This document shows, piece after piece, positions 45,444 to 54,228 of a stretch of DNA of 64,000 bases. The notes beneath the pieces were generated by a model, which saw only the letters and a program-made list of their open reading frames with translations, was not told where the DNA came from and did not search any database. A program made the position numbers and the translations under genes. The DNA comes from Blastococcus colisei. GTDB taxonomy: Bacteria; Actinomycetota; Actinomycetes; Mycobacteriales; Geodermatophilaceae. The DNA lies in contig NZ_VFQE01000001.1 of NCBI RefSeq assembly GCF_006717095.1, forward strand, positions 62,001 through 126,000. Reading direction: 5' to 3'. Position 1 is the first letter of the stretch, and each line of letters opens with the position of its first letter.

Positions 45444-46541
45444 TCAGTGGTCGATGTCGCAGGCGCCGGCGGCGGCGCTGACGCAGGTCTGGATGAGCAC
45501 GCCGTCGCCGGGTGCGGCGACGGTCAGCTCGCCGTTGCGCAGGTCGCGGACGGCGCCCTCGCGCAGGGGCAGCACGCAGCCGTAGCAGATGCCCATGCGG
45601 CAGCCGCTCGGCATGAGGACGCCCGCCTCCTCGGCGGCGTCGAGGATCGGGGTCGCCCCGTCGGCCTCGAGCGTGGTGCCGTTCTTGGTGAAGTTCACGG
45701 TGCCGCCCTCGCCGGTCACGACGACCGAGGGGCGGAAGCGCTCGGTGTAGAGCCGGTCGGCGATGCCGGCGGCAGTCCAGTGCTCCTCCAGGGCCTCGAG
45801 CATCCCCACGGGCCCGCAGGCCCAGGTGGAGCGTTCGTGCAGGTCGGGCACCAGCTCGGCGATGGACCGGGCGTCGAGCATCCCGGCGCTGTCGGTGTGC
45901 TGCTCGATGAGCCGGATCCGGCCCTCGGCGGCCATCTGCCGCAGCTCGGCGCCGAAGACGACGTCGTCGGCGGTGGGGGCCGAGTGCACCAGGACGACGT
46001 CGGTGAGCTCCGGGTGGTTGCGGAGGATGCCCATGACCGGGGTGATGCCGGAGCCGGCGGTGACGAACAGCGCCTTGTCCGGGCGCTGGTCGGGCAGGCA
46101 GAACTCGCCGGCCGCCTGGTCGAGCCGGACGATCGTGCCCGGCTTCGCGCGGCGCACCAGGTGGTTGCTGACCTTCCCTCCAGGGATGGCCTTCACCGTG
46201 ACGCTGATGCAGCCGTCGGTCCGCGTGAGGTCGGACGTCAGCGAGTAGGCCCGCCACTGGCGGACGCCGTCGACGTCGATGCCGATGCGGATGTACTGGC
46301 CGGGCGTGTGCGGGCGCCAGCCGCGGCCGGGCCGGATCACGATGGTGGCGGCGTCGCGCGTCTCGTGGTGGATGGCCTCGATGCGGCCGCGCAGGTCGGC
46401 GCCCGAGCGGAGCGGGTCGACCAGGTCGAGGTAGTCGCTGGGGAGCAGGGGCGTGGTCACCAGCTCGGCGAACCTGAGCACCCGGTCGCGCAGGGCGACG
46501 CGCGGCGTGGCCGTGGTCGGGCTCGGGGCGGTGGTCGTCAT
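45444..46541 (-). CDS. Ferredoxin reductase-type oxidoreductase, partner of the desaturase
   Basis: A 365-residue flavoprotein: an FAD-binding beta barrel with WRAYSLTS (about 80-87), an NAD(P)H-binding domain with FVTAGSGITPVMGILR, and a C-terminal plant-type 2Fe-2S domain with the cysteines in GCRMGICYGC and a distant TCVS. In mycobacteria the homologous reductase (Rv3230c) feeds DesA3. ATG 46541 is chosen over an ATG six codons upstream. The region upstream is shared with the divergent PucR-type gene. Confidence 0.92.
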   Translation of the reverse strand: MTTTAPSPTTATPRVALRDRVLRFAELVTTPLLPSDYLDLVDPLRSGADLRGRIEAIHHETRDAATIVIRPGRGWRPHTPGQYIRIGIDVDGVRQWRAYSLTSDLTRTDGCISVTVKAIPGGKVSNHLVRRAKPGTIVRLDQAAGEFCLPDQRPDKALFVTAGSGITPVMGILRNHPELTDVVLVHSAPTADDVVFGAELRQMAAEGRIRLIEQHTDSAGMLDARSIAELVPDLHERSTWACGPVGMLEALEEHWTAAGIADRLYTERFRPSVVVTGEGGTVNFTKNGTTLEADGATPILDAAEEAGVLMPSGCRMGICYGCVLPLREGAVRDLRNGELTVAAPGDGVLIQTCVSAAAGACDIDH

Positions 46542-46608
46542 GCATAGAGGTTTGTCCAACCTGGCGGCCAGTTACCTGTGTGGCTGACGTGAATCGGGCG
46601 ATAGGTTC

Positions 46609-46623
46609 TGTTCCCTGCGAACA
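46609..46623. promoter_or_regulatory. Inverted repeat between desaturase operon and PucR gene
   Basis: TGTTC-CCTGC-GAACA, a perfect 5-base inverted repeat, immediately after a -10-like TAGGTT and 11 bases before the regulator's start. A second small palindrome, TGGCGGCCA (46562-46570), is near the reductase start. Candidate operators for the divergent pair. Confidence 0.45.
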
Positions 46624-46634
46624 AGAGGGGCGAC

Positions 46635-47855
46635 ATGGCGGACGACGAGCTCGGCATCCCGGACGCGGTGGCGGCAGCCATGCGGGACGAGCTGCCGTCG
46701 GTCGCGGAGCAGACCGTGGCCGCGATCGTCGTCGAGGTGCCCAGTTACGCCGACGCATTCGGCGGTGCGATGGGGCGCACGATCTCCAACGCCGTCCAGC
46801 TGGCCCTCGGCGGCTTCCTGGTGCTCGCCTCGGCCGGTGGCGGCGGGGACGCGAGCACGCCCATCCAGCCGGCGCTCGATGGCGCCTACGCGCTGGGACG
46901 CGGCGAGGCGCGCAGCGGGCGGTCGATGGACGCGCTGCTGGGCGCCTACCGCGTGGGTGCGCGGGTCTCCTGGCGGCACATGGCCGCCAGCGGCGTGCGC
47001 GCCGGGCTGACCGCCGAGCAGCTCGCCCGGTTCGCCGAGCTGGTCTTCGCCTACATCGACCAGCTCTCGGCAGCCAGTGTGGCCGGGCACAGCGACGAGC
47101 TGGCCACCAGCGGACGGGTCCGCGAGCGGTACCTGGAGCGCCTGGCCGACCAGCTGCTGGGCGGAGGGCCACGGCAGGACATGGTGGCGGCGGCCGAGCG
47201 GGCCGACTGGACGCCGCCGCGCACGCTGACCGCGGTCGTCCTCCCCGACGCACGGGTGCGCGGGGCGCTGACGTCGCTGGATCCCCGGACGCTCCGGTCC
47301 AGCGTGGAGGTACCCGGTCCGGTGACGTCCGGAGAGCTGGTGGTGCTGCTGGTGCCGGACGCCGAGGGGCGCTCGCGTCCGGCGCTGATGCGGTCCCTGC
47401 GCGAGGCGGAGGCCGTGGTGGGCCCCGCGCGACCGTGGGACGAGGTCGCCGGCTCCTACGCCAGGGCGCTGCGGGCGGTGGAGCTCGGCCTGACCGGCGA
47501 GAGCCCCGAGGCCCTGGACACCGAGACGCGGTTGACCGACCTCGTCCTGCGCGCCGACGAGAGCGCGCTGGCCGATCTCCGGGCCAGGGCCCTCGAGCCG
47601 CTGGCCGATCTCGGCGAGGGGGCACGGGAGAAGCTGACCGAGACCCTGCGATCGTGGCTGCTGCACCAGGGACGACGCGAGGCCGTGGCGGCGGAGCTCT
47701 TCGTCCATCCCCAGACCGTGCGCTACCGCATGGGGCAGCTGCGCGAGCTGTACGGGAAGCGACTCGAGGACCCCCGCACGGTGCTCGAGCTCACCCTGGC
47801 GCTGGGCGTCTCCGTGGGCGACGGGCTGACCCCGGGCAGGCTCCCTGGTCCATGA
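46635..47855 (+). CDS. PucR/CdaR-type helix-turn-helix regulator
   Basis: A 406-residue regulator. The C-terminal HTH_30 domain is clear: LTETLRSWLLHQGRREAVAA then LFVHPQTVRYRMGQLRELYG (about 335-378), as in PucR and CdaR proteins. The N-terminal half is helical (SMDALLGAYRVGARVSWRHM) and resembles the RsbRD-like sensor found in many actinobacterial PucR proteins. It is divergent from the reductase-desaturase pair, so it is the obvious candidate regulator, perhaps sensing lipid state; this is inference. ATG with GAGGGG. Confidence 0.88.
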   Translation: MADDELGIPDAVAAAMRDELPSVAEQTVAAIVVEVPSYADAFGGAMGRTISNAVQLALGGFLVLASAGGGGDASTPIQPALDGAYALGRGEARSGRSMDALLGAYRVGARVSWRHMAASGVRAGLTAEQLARFAELVFAYIDQLSAASVAGHSDELATSGRVRERYLERLADQLLGGGPRQDMVAAAERADWTPPRTLTAVVLPDARVRGALTSLDPRTLRSSVEVPGPVTSGELVVLLVPDAEGRSRPALMRSLREAEAVVGPARPWDEVAGSYARALRAVELGLTGESPEALDTETRLTDLVLRADESALADLRARALEPLADLGEGAREKLTETLRSWLLHQGRREAVAAELFVHPQTVRYRMGQLRELYGKRLEDPRTVLELTLALGVSVGDGLTPGRLPGP

Positions 47856-47862
47856 TCGCGGG

Positions 47863-48753
47863 ATGAGCGTCGACCTGGCTGCCGCCGCGGACTTCCTGGC
47901 GTCCTCTGCCCGCGTGCTGGACCGGCGCCGCTTGGACCTGCTGTTCGGCGAGGGGACTCCGGAGGCGGTGCTGGCCGCGGTCGACGGTTACCGCAATCCG
48001 GACGGCGGCTACGGGTGGGCCCTCGAACCCGATCTCCGCTCCCGCACCAGCCAGCCCGGCGGGGCGCTGCACGCCTTCGAGGTGTTCGCGGACCTGGCGC
48101 CGCGGGTCTCCGCCCGTGCCGTGGAGCTCTGCGACTGGCTGGACGCGGTGACGCTGCCCGACGGCGGCCTCCCGTTCGCCCTTCCGGTGCCTGATCCGGC
48201 CGCGTGCGCGCCGTTCTGGGTGTCCGCCGACCACGGGACGTCGTCCCTGCAGATCACGGCGGTCGTGGCGGCGGTCGGGCACCGGGTCGCGGCGGCGGAC
48301 CCGGCGGTCGCCGCGCATCCCTGGCTCGCACGGGCGACCGAGTACTGCTTGCGGGCGGTGCGCGAACTCGAGGCGGTACCGCACGCGATGGTGCTCGCGT
48401 TCGCCGCGCAGTTCCTCGATGCCGCCGCGCCGGCGTCGCCTGAGGCCGGCGGGCTCGTCGATGCGCTGCGCCCGCACGTGCCGGCGAACGGCTTGCTGCA
48501 CGTGGCCGGCGGTGCCGAGGACGAGTTCATGCGGCCGCTGGACTTCGCGCCGTTGCCGGGCGGCCCCGCGCGGTCGCTGTTCCCCGACGGAGTGGTCCAG
48601 GCGGAGCTCGACCGGCTCGCCGGCGGGCAGCAGCCGGACGGCGGCTGGGCCGTCGACTTCGGCAGCTTCTCCCCCGCCGCCACCCTCGAGTGGCGCGGGC
48701 ACCGGACGGTGCAGGCGCTGGTCCTGCTCCGCGCCAACGGCGTCCTCTCCTGA
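47863..48753 (+). CDS. Small alpha-toroid (prenyltransferase/squalene-cyclase-like) protein
   Basis: A 296-residue protein with repeats like those of terpene cyclases and prenyltransferases: NPDGGYGWALEP (about 45-56), LPDGGLPFALPVP and QQPDGGWAVDF (about 251-261), the last being a QW-like repeat. The DxDD motif of cyclases is not seen, so catalysis is doubtful. It starts eight bases after the PucR gene. The ATG follows CATGAT by six bases, so it may be leaderless. Function unknown. Confidence 0.7.
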   Translation: MSVDLAAAADFLASSARVLDRRRLDLLFGEGTPEAVLAAVDGYRNPDGGYGWALEPDLRSRTSQPGGALHAFEVFADLAPRVSARAVELCDWLDAVTLPDGGLPFALPVPDPAACAPFWVSADHGTSSLQITAVVAAVGHRVAAADPAVAAHPWLARATEYCLRAVRELEAVPHAMVLAFAAQFLDAAAPASPEAGGLVDALRPHVPANGLLHVAGGAEDEFMRPLDFAPLPGGPARSLFPDGVVQAELDRLAGGQQPDGGWAVDFGSFSPAATLEWRGHRTVQALVLLRANGVLS

Positions 48754-49022
48754 CCCGGGCCGAACTCATCCCGGGCTGCCATGCCCGTCACGGCCTCCCG
48801 CCAGGTTCGGCGGGCACCGTCTGATCCGGTGCGACCGAGAAGAGCACTTCGTACAGCTGCCGGGCTTCCGCGGCGAGCCGTGCCCGCTCGACTCGGCCAC
48901 CCACGACGGTGGCCGTCCTCGCGGTCGGCAGGCGTTCCTCCGCGCGCCCACTCCCGCGACGCTGATGCGTCGTCATCAGTCACGGGAGACGCTGATCCAC
49001 ACAGCACGTGTAGAGTTGGTGT

Positions 49023-49232
49023 ATGGCCCGGCTCCGCACGAACATCGAGATCGAGGACAGTTATGTCCGGACGATCATGGATCGCTACGGCGTCCGGACC
49101 AAGACGGAGGCCGTCGAACTGGCCCTGCGCAACCTTGCCGGCCAGCCGATGACGCGGGAGGAGGCTCTCGCGATGCGGGGGGCGCGGGCGATCGAGGAGC
49201 TCCCCGCTGACGTCGCGCCCGGCTCTGCGTGA
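49023..49232 (+). CDS. vapB: VapB-type antitoxin
   Basis: A 69-residue antitoxin. RTNIEIEDSYVRTIMDRYGV then RTKTEAVELALRNL is the ribbon-helix-helix pattern of VapB proteins of the DUF2191 kind; the acidic C-terminus would bind the toxin. ATG follows TAGAGT by six bases (leaderless). It overlaps vapC by four bases. The 269-base spacer before it (48754-49022) holds no gene I can support. Confidence 0.88.
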   Translation: MARLRTNIEIEDSYVRTIMDRYGVRTKTEAVELALRNLAGQPMTREEALAMRGARAIEELPADVAPGSA

Positions 49233-49639
49233 TCCTCGCGGACACGTCGGCCTGGGTGGAGTTCGACCGGGCCACGGGCAGCTCTGTCGATGACCGCGTC
49301 ACCGACCTGATCGCGTCCAGTGGGCCCCTGGCGGTCACCGAACCGGTCGTCATGGAGGTCGTCGCAGGAGCACGCGACGATGGGCGTGAGCGCGACCTGC
49401 GCCGCCTGTTGGCCCGCTTCCGTCCGCTTTCCTTCGACCCCGTCGCTGACTTCGAGTCGGCGGCGCGCATCTACCGGCGGTGCCGCAAGGCGGGGATCAC
49501 GCCGCGAGGAATGGTCGACTGCATGATCGCCGCCGTCGCCTGGCGTCGTGGCGCGGCGCTGCTCGCCTACGACGCGGACCTCGATCGGGTCGCGTCGGTC
49601 ATCGGGATCGACGTCGACCCGGCGTCCCTGCGGGCGTGA
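49229..49639 (+). CDS. vapC: VapC-type PIN-domain ribonuclease toxin
   Basis: A 136-residue PIN-domain RNase. Acidic residues of the site are visible: D in MILADTSAW (5), E in VVMEVVAGAR (about 42), D in GMVDCMIAA (about 98) and D in LLAYDADLDR (about 116-120). VapC toxins usually cut tRNA or 23S rRNA; the target is not predictable here. The GTG start overlaps vapB, so the pair is translationally coupled. Confidence 0.92.
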   Translation: MILADTSAWVEFDRATGSSVDDRVTDLIASSGPLAVTEPVVMEVVAGARDDGRERDLRRLLARFRPLSFDPVADFESAARIYRRCRKAGITPRGMVDCMIAAVAWRRGAALLAYDADLDRVASVIGIDVDPASLRA

Positions 49640-49654
49640 CGACGCCGAGGTCGC

Positions 49655-50260
49655 TCACGCGGGGCGGAGGATCGCGACCAGGAAGTCGGCGTCGGGTGTG
49701 AACGGGCGCAGGTCCCACGTGGCCAGCAGCAGGTCCGGTTCCCAGCCGACCGCCCGCGCGTCGGCGAGGAACTCGTCGAACTCGTACCCGCGGCCCGCAC
49801 CGAACCCGATGGCCGCCCGGCCCTCGGGCAGCAGGTGCGCCCGCATCCGGCGCAGCACCTCCCGTCGGGTGGAGGGCGCAAGGAAGGTCATGACGTTGCC
49901 GGCGCACACGATCGCGTCGAACGGCTCGGCGATGCCCTGCCCAGGGAGGTCGAGTTCGGCCAGGTCGCCGACCAGCCACCGACCGCCGGGATGCTGCTGC
50001 TGCGCCTCGGCGATCAGGGCCGGGTCGCCGTCCACGCCGACGATCTCGTGACCCGCGTCGACGAGGAACCCCGAGACCCGGCCCGTCCCGCACCCCGCGT
50101 CGAGCACCCGTGCGCCGCGCGTCAGCATCGCGTCGACCAGCCGGGCCTCGCCGGCCAGATCCATGCCCTGGGCGGCAAGGTCCTTGAATCGCTGGATGTA
50201 GGCGGTCGAATGCTCCGGGTTCTCCTGGATCATCCGCGTCCACATGCTCGGTTCGGTCAC
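49655..50260 (-). CDS. Class I SAM-dependent methyltransferase
   Basis: A 201-residue enzyme. VLDAGCGTGRVSGFLVDAGH (about 52-71) is the SAM glycine motif, VDGD follows, and FDAIVCAGNVMTFL is motif II. The acceptor is unknown. It converges with vapC and sits 10 bases after the end of the FAD-oxidase gene, with which it shares no clear pathway. GTG start; a -10-like TAGAAC lies six bases before it. Confidence 0.85.
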   Translation of the reverse strand: MTEPSMWTRMIQENPEHSTAYIQRFKDLAAQGMDLAGEARLVDAMLTRGARVLDAGCGTGRVSGFLVDAGHEIVGVDGDPALIAEAQQQHPGGRWLVGDLAELDLPGQGIAEPFDAIVCAGNVMTFLAPSTRREVLRRMRAHLLPEGRAAIGFGAGRGYEFDEFLADARAVGWEPDLLLATWDLRPFTPDADFLVAILRPA

Positions 50261-50269
50261 CGTTAGGTT

Positions 50270-51829
50270 CTACACGGGATCGATCAGGACGCCGGGGTTG
50301 AGGATCCCCGCCGGGTCCAGCGCCGCCTTCACCGACCGCAGCGCGACGGCGAACGGCTCGGGCCGCTGCCGGTCGTACCCGGGCCGGTGGTCGCGGCCGA
50401 TGGCGTGGTGGTGGGTGACCGTCGCACCCAGGCGGCCGAGAACCTCCATGGCCGCCGTCTTCACGTCGTCCCACATGGCCACCTCCGACCCGAGACGGCC
50501 GGCCGCGATCACCGTGAGGTACGGCGCCGCGCCGTCCGGGTAGACGTGGGTGAACCGGCAGTTGACCAGCCCCGGCGCCCCGGTGACCTCCTGCACGGCG
50601 GCGCCGATCTCTGCCTGCACCGTCGCGTAGACCTCCTCCACGCGGTCCCAGGTGCACGCCGTCTCGAACGTCTCGACGATCGCGCTCATCCGCGCCATCC
50701 CGTCGCGGACGTAGGGCATCCGCAGGAACGCCGAGCGCCAAGCCTCGGCCGCGCCGTCGCGAGCGCCGGCCCGCGCGGCGACGGCGCCGCCGTGCGCGTG
50801 GGCCAGGTCGGTCAGCTCCGCGAGCCGGCCCTCGACCGGGTGCACCGCCGACTCCACACCCAGCACCAGCACGCACTCCCCCGACGACGACGCCCCCGAG
50901 AGCGCCGCCTCCCCGGGATCGAGCAGGCGGCAGTTCGCCGGATACAGCCCTGCCTGCGCGATCTCCCGGACGGCGGCCGTCGCCGTCGTCATGTCCCGGA
51001 AGGTGACCGACGTCGATGCCTTGAACCGGGGCCGGTCCTGCAGCCGCATCCAGGCCTCGGTGACGACGCCGAGCGTGCCCTCCGAGCCGAGGAACAGCCG
51101 GTCCGGTGACGGGCCGGCGCCGGAGCCGGGCAGCCGCCACGACTCGCTCACCCCGGCCGGGGTGACGAACCGCATCGACTCGACCAGGTCGTCGATGTGG
51201 GTGTGCAGCGTCGCGAAGTGCCCGCCGGCGCGGGTGGCCAGCCAGCCGCCGAGCGTGGAGAACTCGAAGCTCTGCGGGAAGTGCCGCAGCGTCAGGCCGT
51301 GCGGGCGCACTTGCTCCTCGAGCACCGGTCCGAGCGCGCCGGCCTGGATCCGCGCCGCCCGGCTCACCGGGTCCACCTCGAGCACGCGGTCCAGCGCGGT
51401 CAGGTCCATCGAGAGCCAGGCGCGGTCGCCGCGGTACTCCACCCCGCCGACGACCGAGCTGCCGCCGCCGAAGGGAACGACCACGACCCCCGCCGACCCC
51501 GCCCAGTCCAGCAGCCGGACGACGTCGTCCTCCGTCACCGGGCAGGCCACCGCGTCGGGTGCGCCCGGGAGGTCGCCCGACAGCGCCCGGACGACGTCCC
51601 GGTAGGCCTTTCCGTACGTGTGCGAAGCCCGGACGGCGGGATCGGTGGTGACCGGAAGCGAGGACGGCGGCGCGAGGCGGGACACCGGCAGGGTCACGTC
51701 CTCGACCCGTGGCACGGCGCGGGGGCGGTCCGGCAACCCGGGGACGAGGCCGCCGAGCGCCACGCACTCGTCGTCGGACAGGGCCCGGTCCGTCGTCCCC
51801 CATCCCCACCAGGACCGTTCGGGTGTCAT
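50270..51829 (-). CDS. FAD-binding oxidase (alkyl-DHAP synthase-like)
   Basis: A 519-residue flavoprotein of the VAO/PCMH family. The FAD-binding segment contains GVVVVPFGGGSSVVGGVEY (about 112-130), LGGWLATRAGGHFATLHTHI, and FLGSEGTLGVVTEAWMRL. The C-terminal half ends AALDPAGILNPGVLIDP. The closest named relatives are alkyldihydroxyacetonephosphate synthases, which exchange an acyl for a fatty alcohol, but the same fold serves glycolate and lactate oxidation, so the substrate is left open. ATG 51829 overlaps the dinB stop (ATGA). Confidence 0.88.
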   Translation of the reverse strand: MTPERSWWGWGTTDRALSDDECVALGGLVPGLPDRPRAVPRVEDVTLPVSRLAPPSSLPVTTDPAVRASHTYGKAYRDVVRALSGDLPGAPDAVACPVTEDDVVRLLDWAGSAGVVVVPFGGGSSVVGGVEYRGDRAWLSMDLTALDRVLEVDPVSRAARIQAGALGPVLEEQVRPHGLTLRHFPQSFEFSTLGGWLATRAGGHFATLHTHIDDLVESMRFVTPAGVSESWRLPGSGAGPSPDRLFLGSEGTLGVVTEAWMRLQDRPRFKASTSVTFRDMTTATAAVREIAQAGLYPANCRLLDPGEAALSGASSSGECVLVLGVESAVHPVEGRLAELTDLAHAHGGAVAARAGARDGAAEAWRSAFLRMPYVRDGMARMSAIVETFETACTWDRVEEVYATVQAEIGAAVQEVTGAPGLVNCRFTHVYPDGAAPYLTVIAAGRLGSEVAMWDDVKTAAMEVLGRLGATVTHHHAIGRDHRPGYDRQRPEPFAVALRSVKAALDPAGILNPGVLIDPV

Positions 51830-53184
51830 GCGGACGTCCTCCAGTCGGGCGGGTCGGCGAGGTGGAGCAGCGGGTCGTCGGCGGAGAGCGTGCGCACCGG
51901 CCCGGGCGCCGTCAGCGGCCCCTCGAAGCGGACCGTGACGCGGCCCAGTCCGCGGCCCCACACCCAGCCGGCACCCAGTTCCTCGTGGCGGACGTCCTGG
52001 CCGGGCCACCAGCGCCGCTCGGCCGGCAGGTCCGCCGCGGGAGCCGCCTCCGGGGCGTCCTCGGCGGTGACCACGTCCGGCAGTGGTTCGTCCTCGGGAG
52101 CGAACAGGTCGCCCTGGGCGTAGACCGAGAGGCCGGAGACCCCGACGCCGAGCAGCCGCAGCCCGCCCTGGGTTCCCGCCTCCGCCAGCAGTCGACGGGC
52201 GGTGGCGGCGATGGTGCGGACGTCGTCGGTCGGCTGCGACAGCGTCTGCGAGCGGGTGAGCGTGGTGAAGTCGTAGCGGCGCAGCTTCAGGGTCACCGTG
52301 CGCCCCGAGAACGCCGCCGTGCGCAGCCGCTCCCCCACTCGCGCGGCCATCGAGTCGATCTCGCGCCCCAGCACGTCGAGATCGGTGAGGTCGCGCTCGA
52401 AGGTCTCCTCGTGCGACACCGACTTCACGCCGCGGTCGGGAACCACCGCACGGTCGTCCTCGGCCCGCGCCAGCGCGTACAGCCCCGCGCCGTGCGCCTT
52501 GCCGGCCAGCGCGACGAGATCGGTCAGCGACTTCGAGGCCAGGTCGCCCACCGTCTTCACGCCGATCTGGTGCAGCCGCTCCGCCGTCGCGGGGCCGACG
52601 CCGCCCAACCGGGTCACCGGCAGCGGGTGCAGCACCTCCAGCTCGCGGCCCGGCGCGACGACCACCAGCCCGTCGGGCTTCTGCAGGTCCGAGCCGATCT
52701 TCGCCATGAGCTTCGACGTCCCGATGCCCACCGACCCGGTCACTCCCCCGGTCGCCTCGGCGATCCGGCCCTTGAGCCGCCGGCCGATCTCCGTGACTCC
52801 ATCCACCGAGAGGTCGTGCCCCTCCGGGTGGGTGGGGGACGCGACAGCGAGGTCGACGTACGCCTCGTCCAGCGACGCCGGCTCCACCAGCGGGGACAGC
52901 TCGCGCAGCAGGGCCATGACGACGTCGGACGTCCGGCGGTAGGCGGCGAACCGGCCGCCGAGGAACGCCGTTCCCGACGGGCAGCGCCGGCGCGCCTCGG
53001 CCGTGGACATGGCCGAGCGGGCGCCGAACGCGCGTGCCTCGTAGGACGCAGTGGCGACGACGCCGCGCCCGCCGACCCCGCCGACGACGACGGGACGCCC
53101 GCGCAGCGACGGTTTGTCGCGCTGCTCGACGGCGGCGAAGAAGGCGTCGAGGTCGAGGTGCAGCACACTCGCCTCCCGCCGCAT
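51826..53184 (-). CDS. dinB: DNA polymerase IV (Y-family)
   Basis: A translesion polymerase. It has 452 residues. HLDLDAFFAAVEQRDKPSLR (about 8-27) and PASLDEAYVDL (about 101-111) hold the catalytic acidic residues. ATASYEARAFGARSAM and RLGGVGPATAERLHQIGVKT are further Y-family motifs. QGDLFAPE near the C-terminal half is a likely beta-clamp binding motif. A C-terminal extension (about 360-452) follows. ATG 53184 is chosen; a start 14 codons upstream is possible. No LexA box was found upstream. Confidence 0.93.
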   Translation of the reverse strand: MRREASVLHLDLDAFFAAVEQRDKPSLRGRPVVVGGVGGRGVVATASYEARAFGARSAMSTAEARRRCPSGTAFLGGRFAAYRRTSDVVMALLRELSPLVEPASLDEAYVDLAVASPTHPEGHDLSVDGVTEIGRRLKGRIAEATGGVTGSVGIGTSKLMAKIGSDLQKPDGLVVVAPGRELEVLHPLPVTRLGGVGPATAERLHQIGVKTVGDLASKSLTDLVALAGKAHGAGLYALARAEDDRAVVPDRGVKSVSHEETFERDLTDLDVLGREIDSMAARVGERLRTAAFSGRTVTLKLRRYDFTTLTRSQTLSQPTDDVRTIAATARRLLAEAGTQGGLRLLGVGVSGLSVYAQGDLFAPEDEPLPDVVTAEDAPEAAPAADLPAERRWWPGQDVRHEELGAGWVWGRGLGRVTVRFEGPLTAPGPVRTLSADDPLLHLADPPDWRTSA

Positions 53185-53316
53185 CCCCCGATGATCGCCC
53201 GTCCCGCCGACATGCCGTGTCGCCACCCCCGTTCACCCGACTGTGGATTTCCTTGCCCCGGCCGTGCCGCAACTGGGAATCTTCGCTCCCGGATCTTGGT
53301 CAGGAGGACGCACGGA

Positions 53317-53352
53317 GTGACAGCGGTCTTCCTCGTCATCGGTGCCGTCGGC
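53317..53352 (+). pseudogene. Possible 5' remnant of a small membrane-protein gene
   Basis: GTG 53317 has a strong AGGAGG site nine bases upstream and encodes MTAVFLVIGAVG, which looks like the start of an NfeD/OB-fold membrane protein. After about 12 codons the frame becomes Arg/Pro-rich and runs antisense to thiD, so the coding signal is lost. It could be a truncated gene left by a deletion. The rest of this 222-base spacer (53185-53406) shows nothing else clear. Confidence 0.3.
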
Positions 53353-53406
53353 GTCGATCGCCAGCCGCAGATGGGGCAGCTGCCGCCCACGCCCGCTCGC
53401 TGGAGG

Positions 53407-54228
53407 TCATGTCGGCCAGATGCCGGCGAAGTGGTGCACCGGGCCGTGTCCCGAACCGATGCCGAGACCGCGGCCGCCCTCCAGTGCCCGGTGCAGGTAG
53501 TCGCGGGCCTCCTCCACCAGCGGCAACCAGTCCGAGCTCCTCGACCGGGCGGCCAGCGCGGCGATCGCCGCGGACAGGGTGCACCCCGTTCCGTGCGTCG
53601 CCGTCGTCGCCACACGGGGGCGGCGCGTCGTCCAGACCCCGTCCCGGGTGGCGAGCACGTCCACGCTCTCTTCCCCGCCCAGATGGCCGCCTTTGAGCAG
53701 CACGGCGCGCGGTCCGAGGTCGAGCAGGGCGCGGGCCTGGTCGGGCAGGTCGTCGGCGTCGGTTCCCGGTTCGACGCCCAGGAGCACCGCGGCCTCGGGA
53801 GCATTCGGGGTGATCAGGTCCGCGAGCGGCAGTAGATCGGTACGGACGGCCGCCACCGCGTCCTCGTCGATCAGCCGGTCCCCGCTGGTCGCCACCATGA
53901 CCGGATCACAGACGACGGGTCCCGGGTGGCGCTCGGTCAGGACCGCGGCGACCTCGCGGACCACCTCCGCGGTGCCCAGCATGCCGAGCTTGGTGGCGTG
54001 GACCTCGACGTCGTCGAGCAGGGTGCGCAGCTGGAGGCCGACGAACTTGGCCGGCACGGGGTGGATCCCCGTGACGCCCCGCGTGTTCTGCGCGGTGAGG
54101 GCGGTCAGGACGGCAGTGCCGTAGACGCCGAGGGCGCTGAACGTCTTCAGGTCCGCCTGGATGCCGGCGCCGCCGCTGGGATCGCTGCCGGCCACGGTGA
54201 GCGCCGTGGGGGTGCGTCCGGCAGTCAT
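53407..54228 (-). CDS. thiD: Hydroxymethylpyrimidine/phosphomethylpyrimidine kinase
   Basis: Phosphorylates HMP and HMP-P for thiamine synthesis. It has 273 residues, ribokinase fold. TVAGSDPSGGAGIQADLKTF (about 11-30) binds the pyrimidine, VVCDPVMVATSGDRL follows, and THGTGCTLSAAIAALAA (about 212-228) holds the anion hole and catalytic Cys/Asp region. Its ATG overlaps the thiE stop (ATGA), so it is the last gene of thiM-thiE-thiD under one TPP riboswitch. Confidence 0.96.
   Translation of the reverse strand: MTAGRTPTALTVAGSDPSGGAGIQADLKTFSALGVYGTAVLTALTAQNTRGVTGIHPVPAKFVGLQLRTLLDDVEVHATKLGMLGTAEVVREVAAVLTERHPGPVVCDPVMVATSGDRLIDEDAVAAVRTDLLPLADLITPNAPEAAVLLGVEPGTDADDLPDQARALLDLGPRAVLLKGGHLGGEESVDVLATRDGVWTTRRPRVATTATHGTGCTLSAAIAALAARSRSSDWLPLVEEARDYLHRALEGGRGLGIGSGHGPVHHFAGIWPT

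Noticed and set aside
48754-49022. Small minus-strand frame (48788-48976, 62 codons) between the alpha-toroid protein and vapB
   Set aside because: Possible but no ribosome site, no family match, and an equally open frame in other phases; not enough to call a gene. Nothing else was seen in this spacer.
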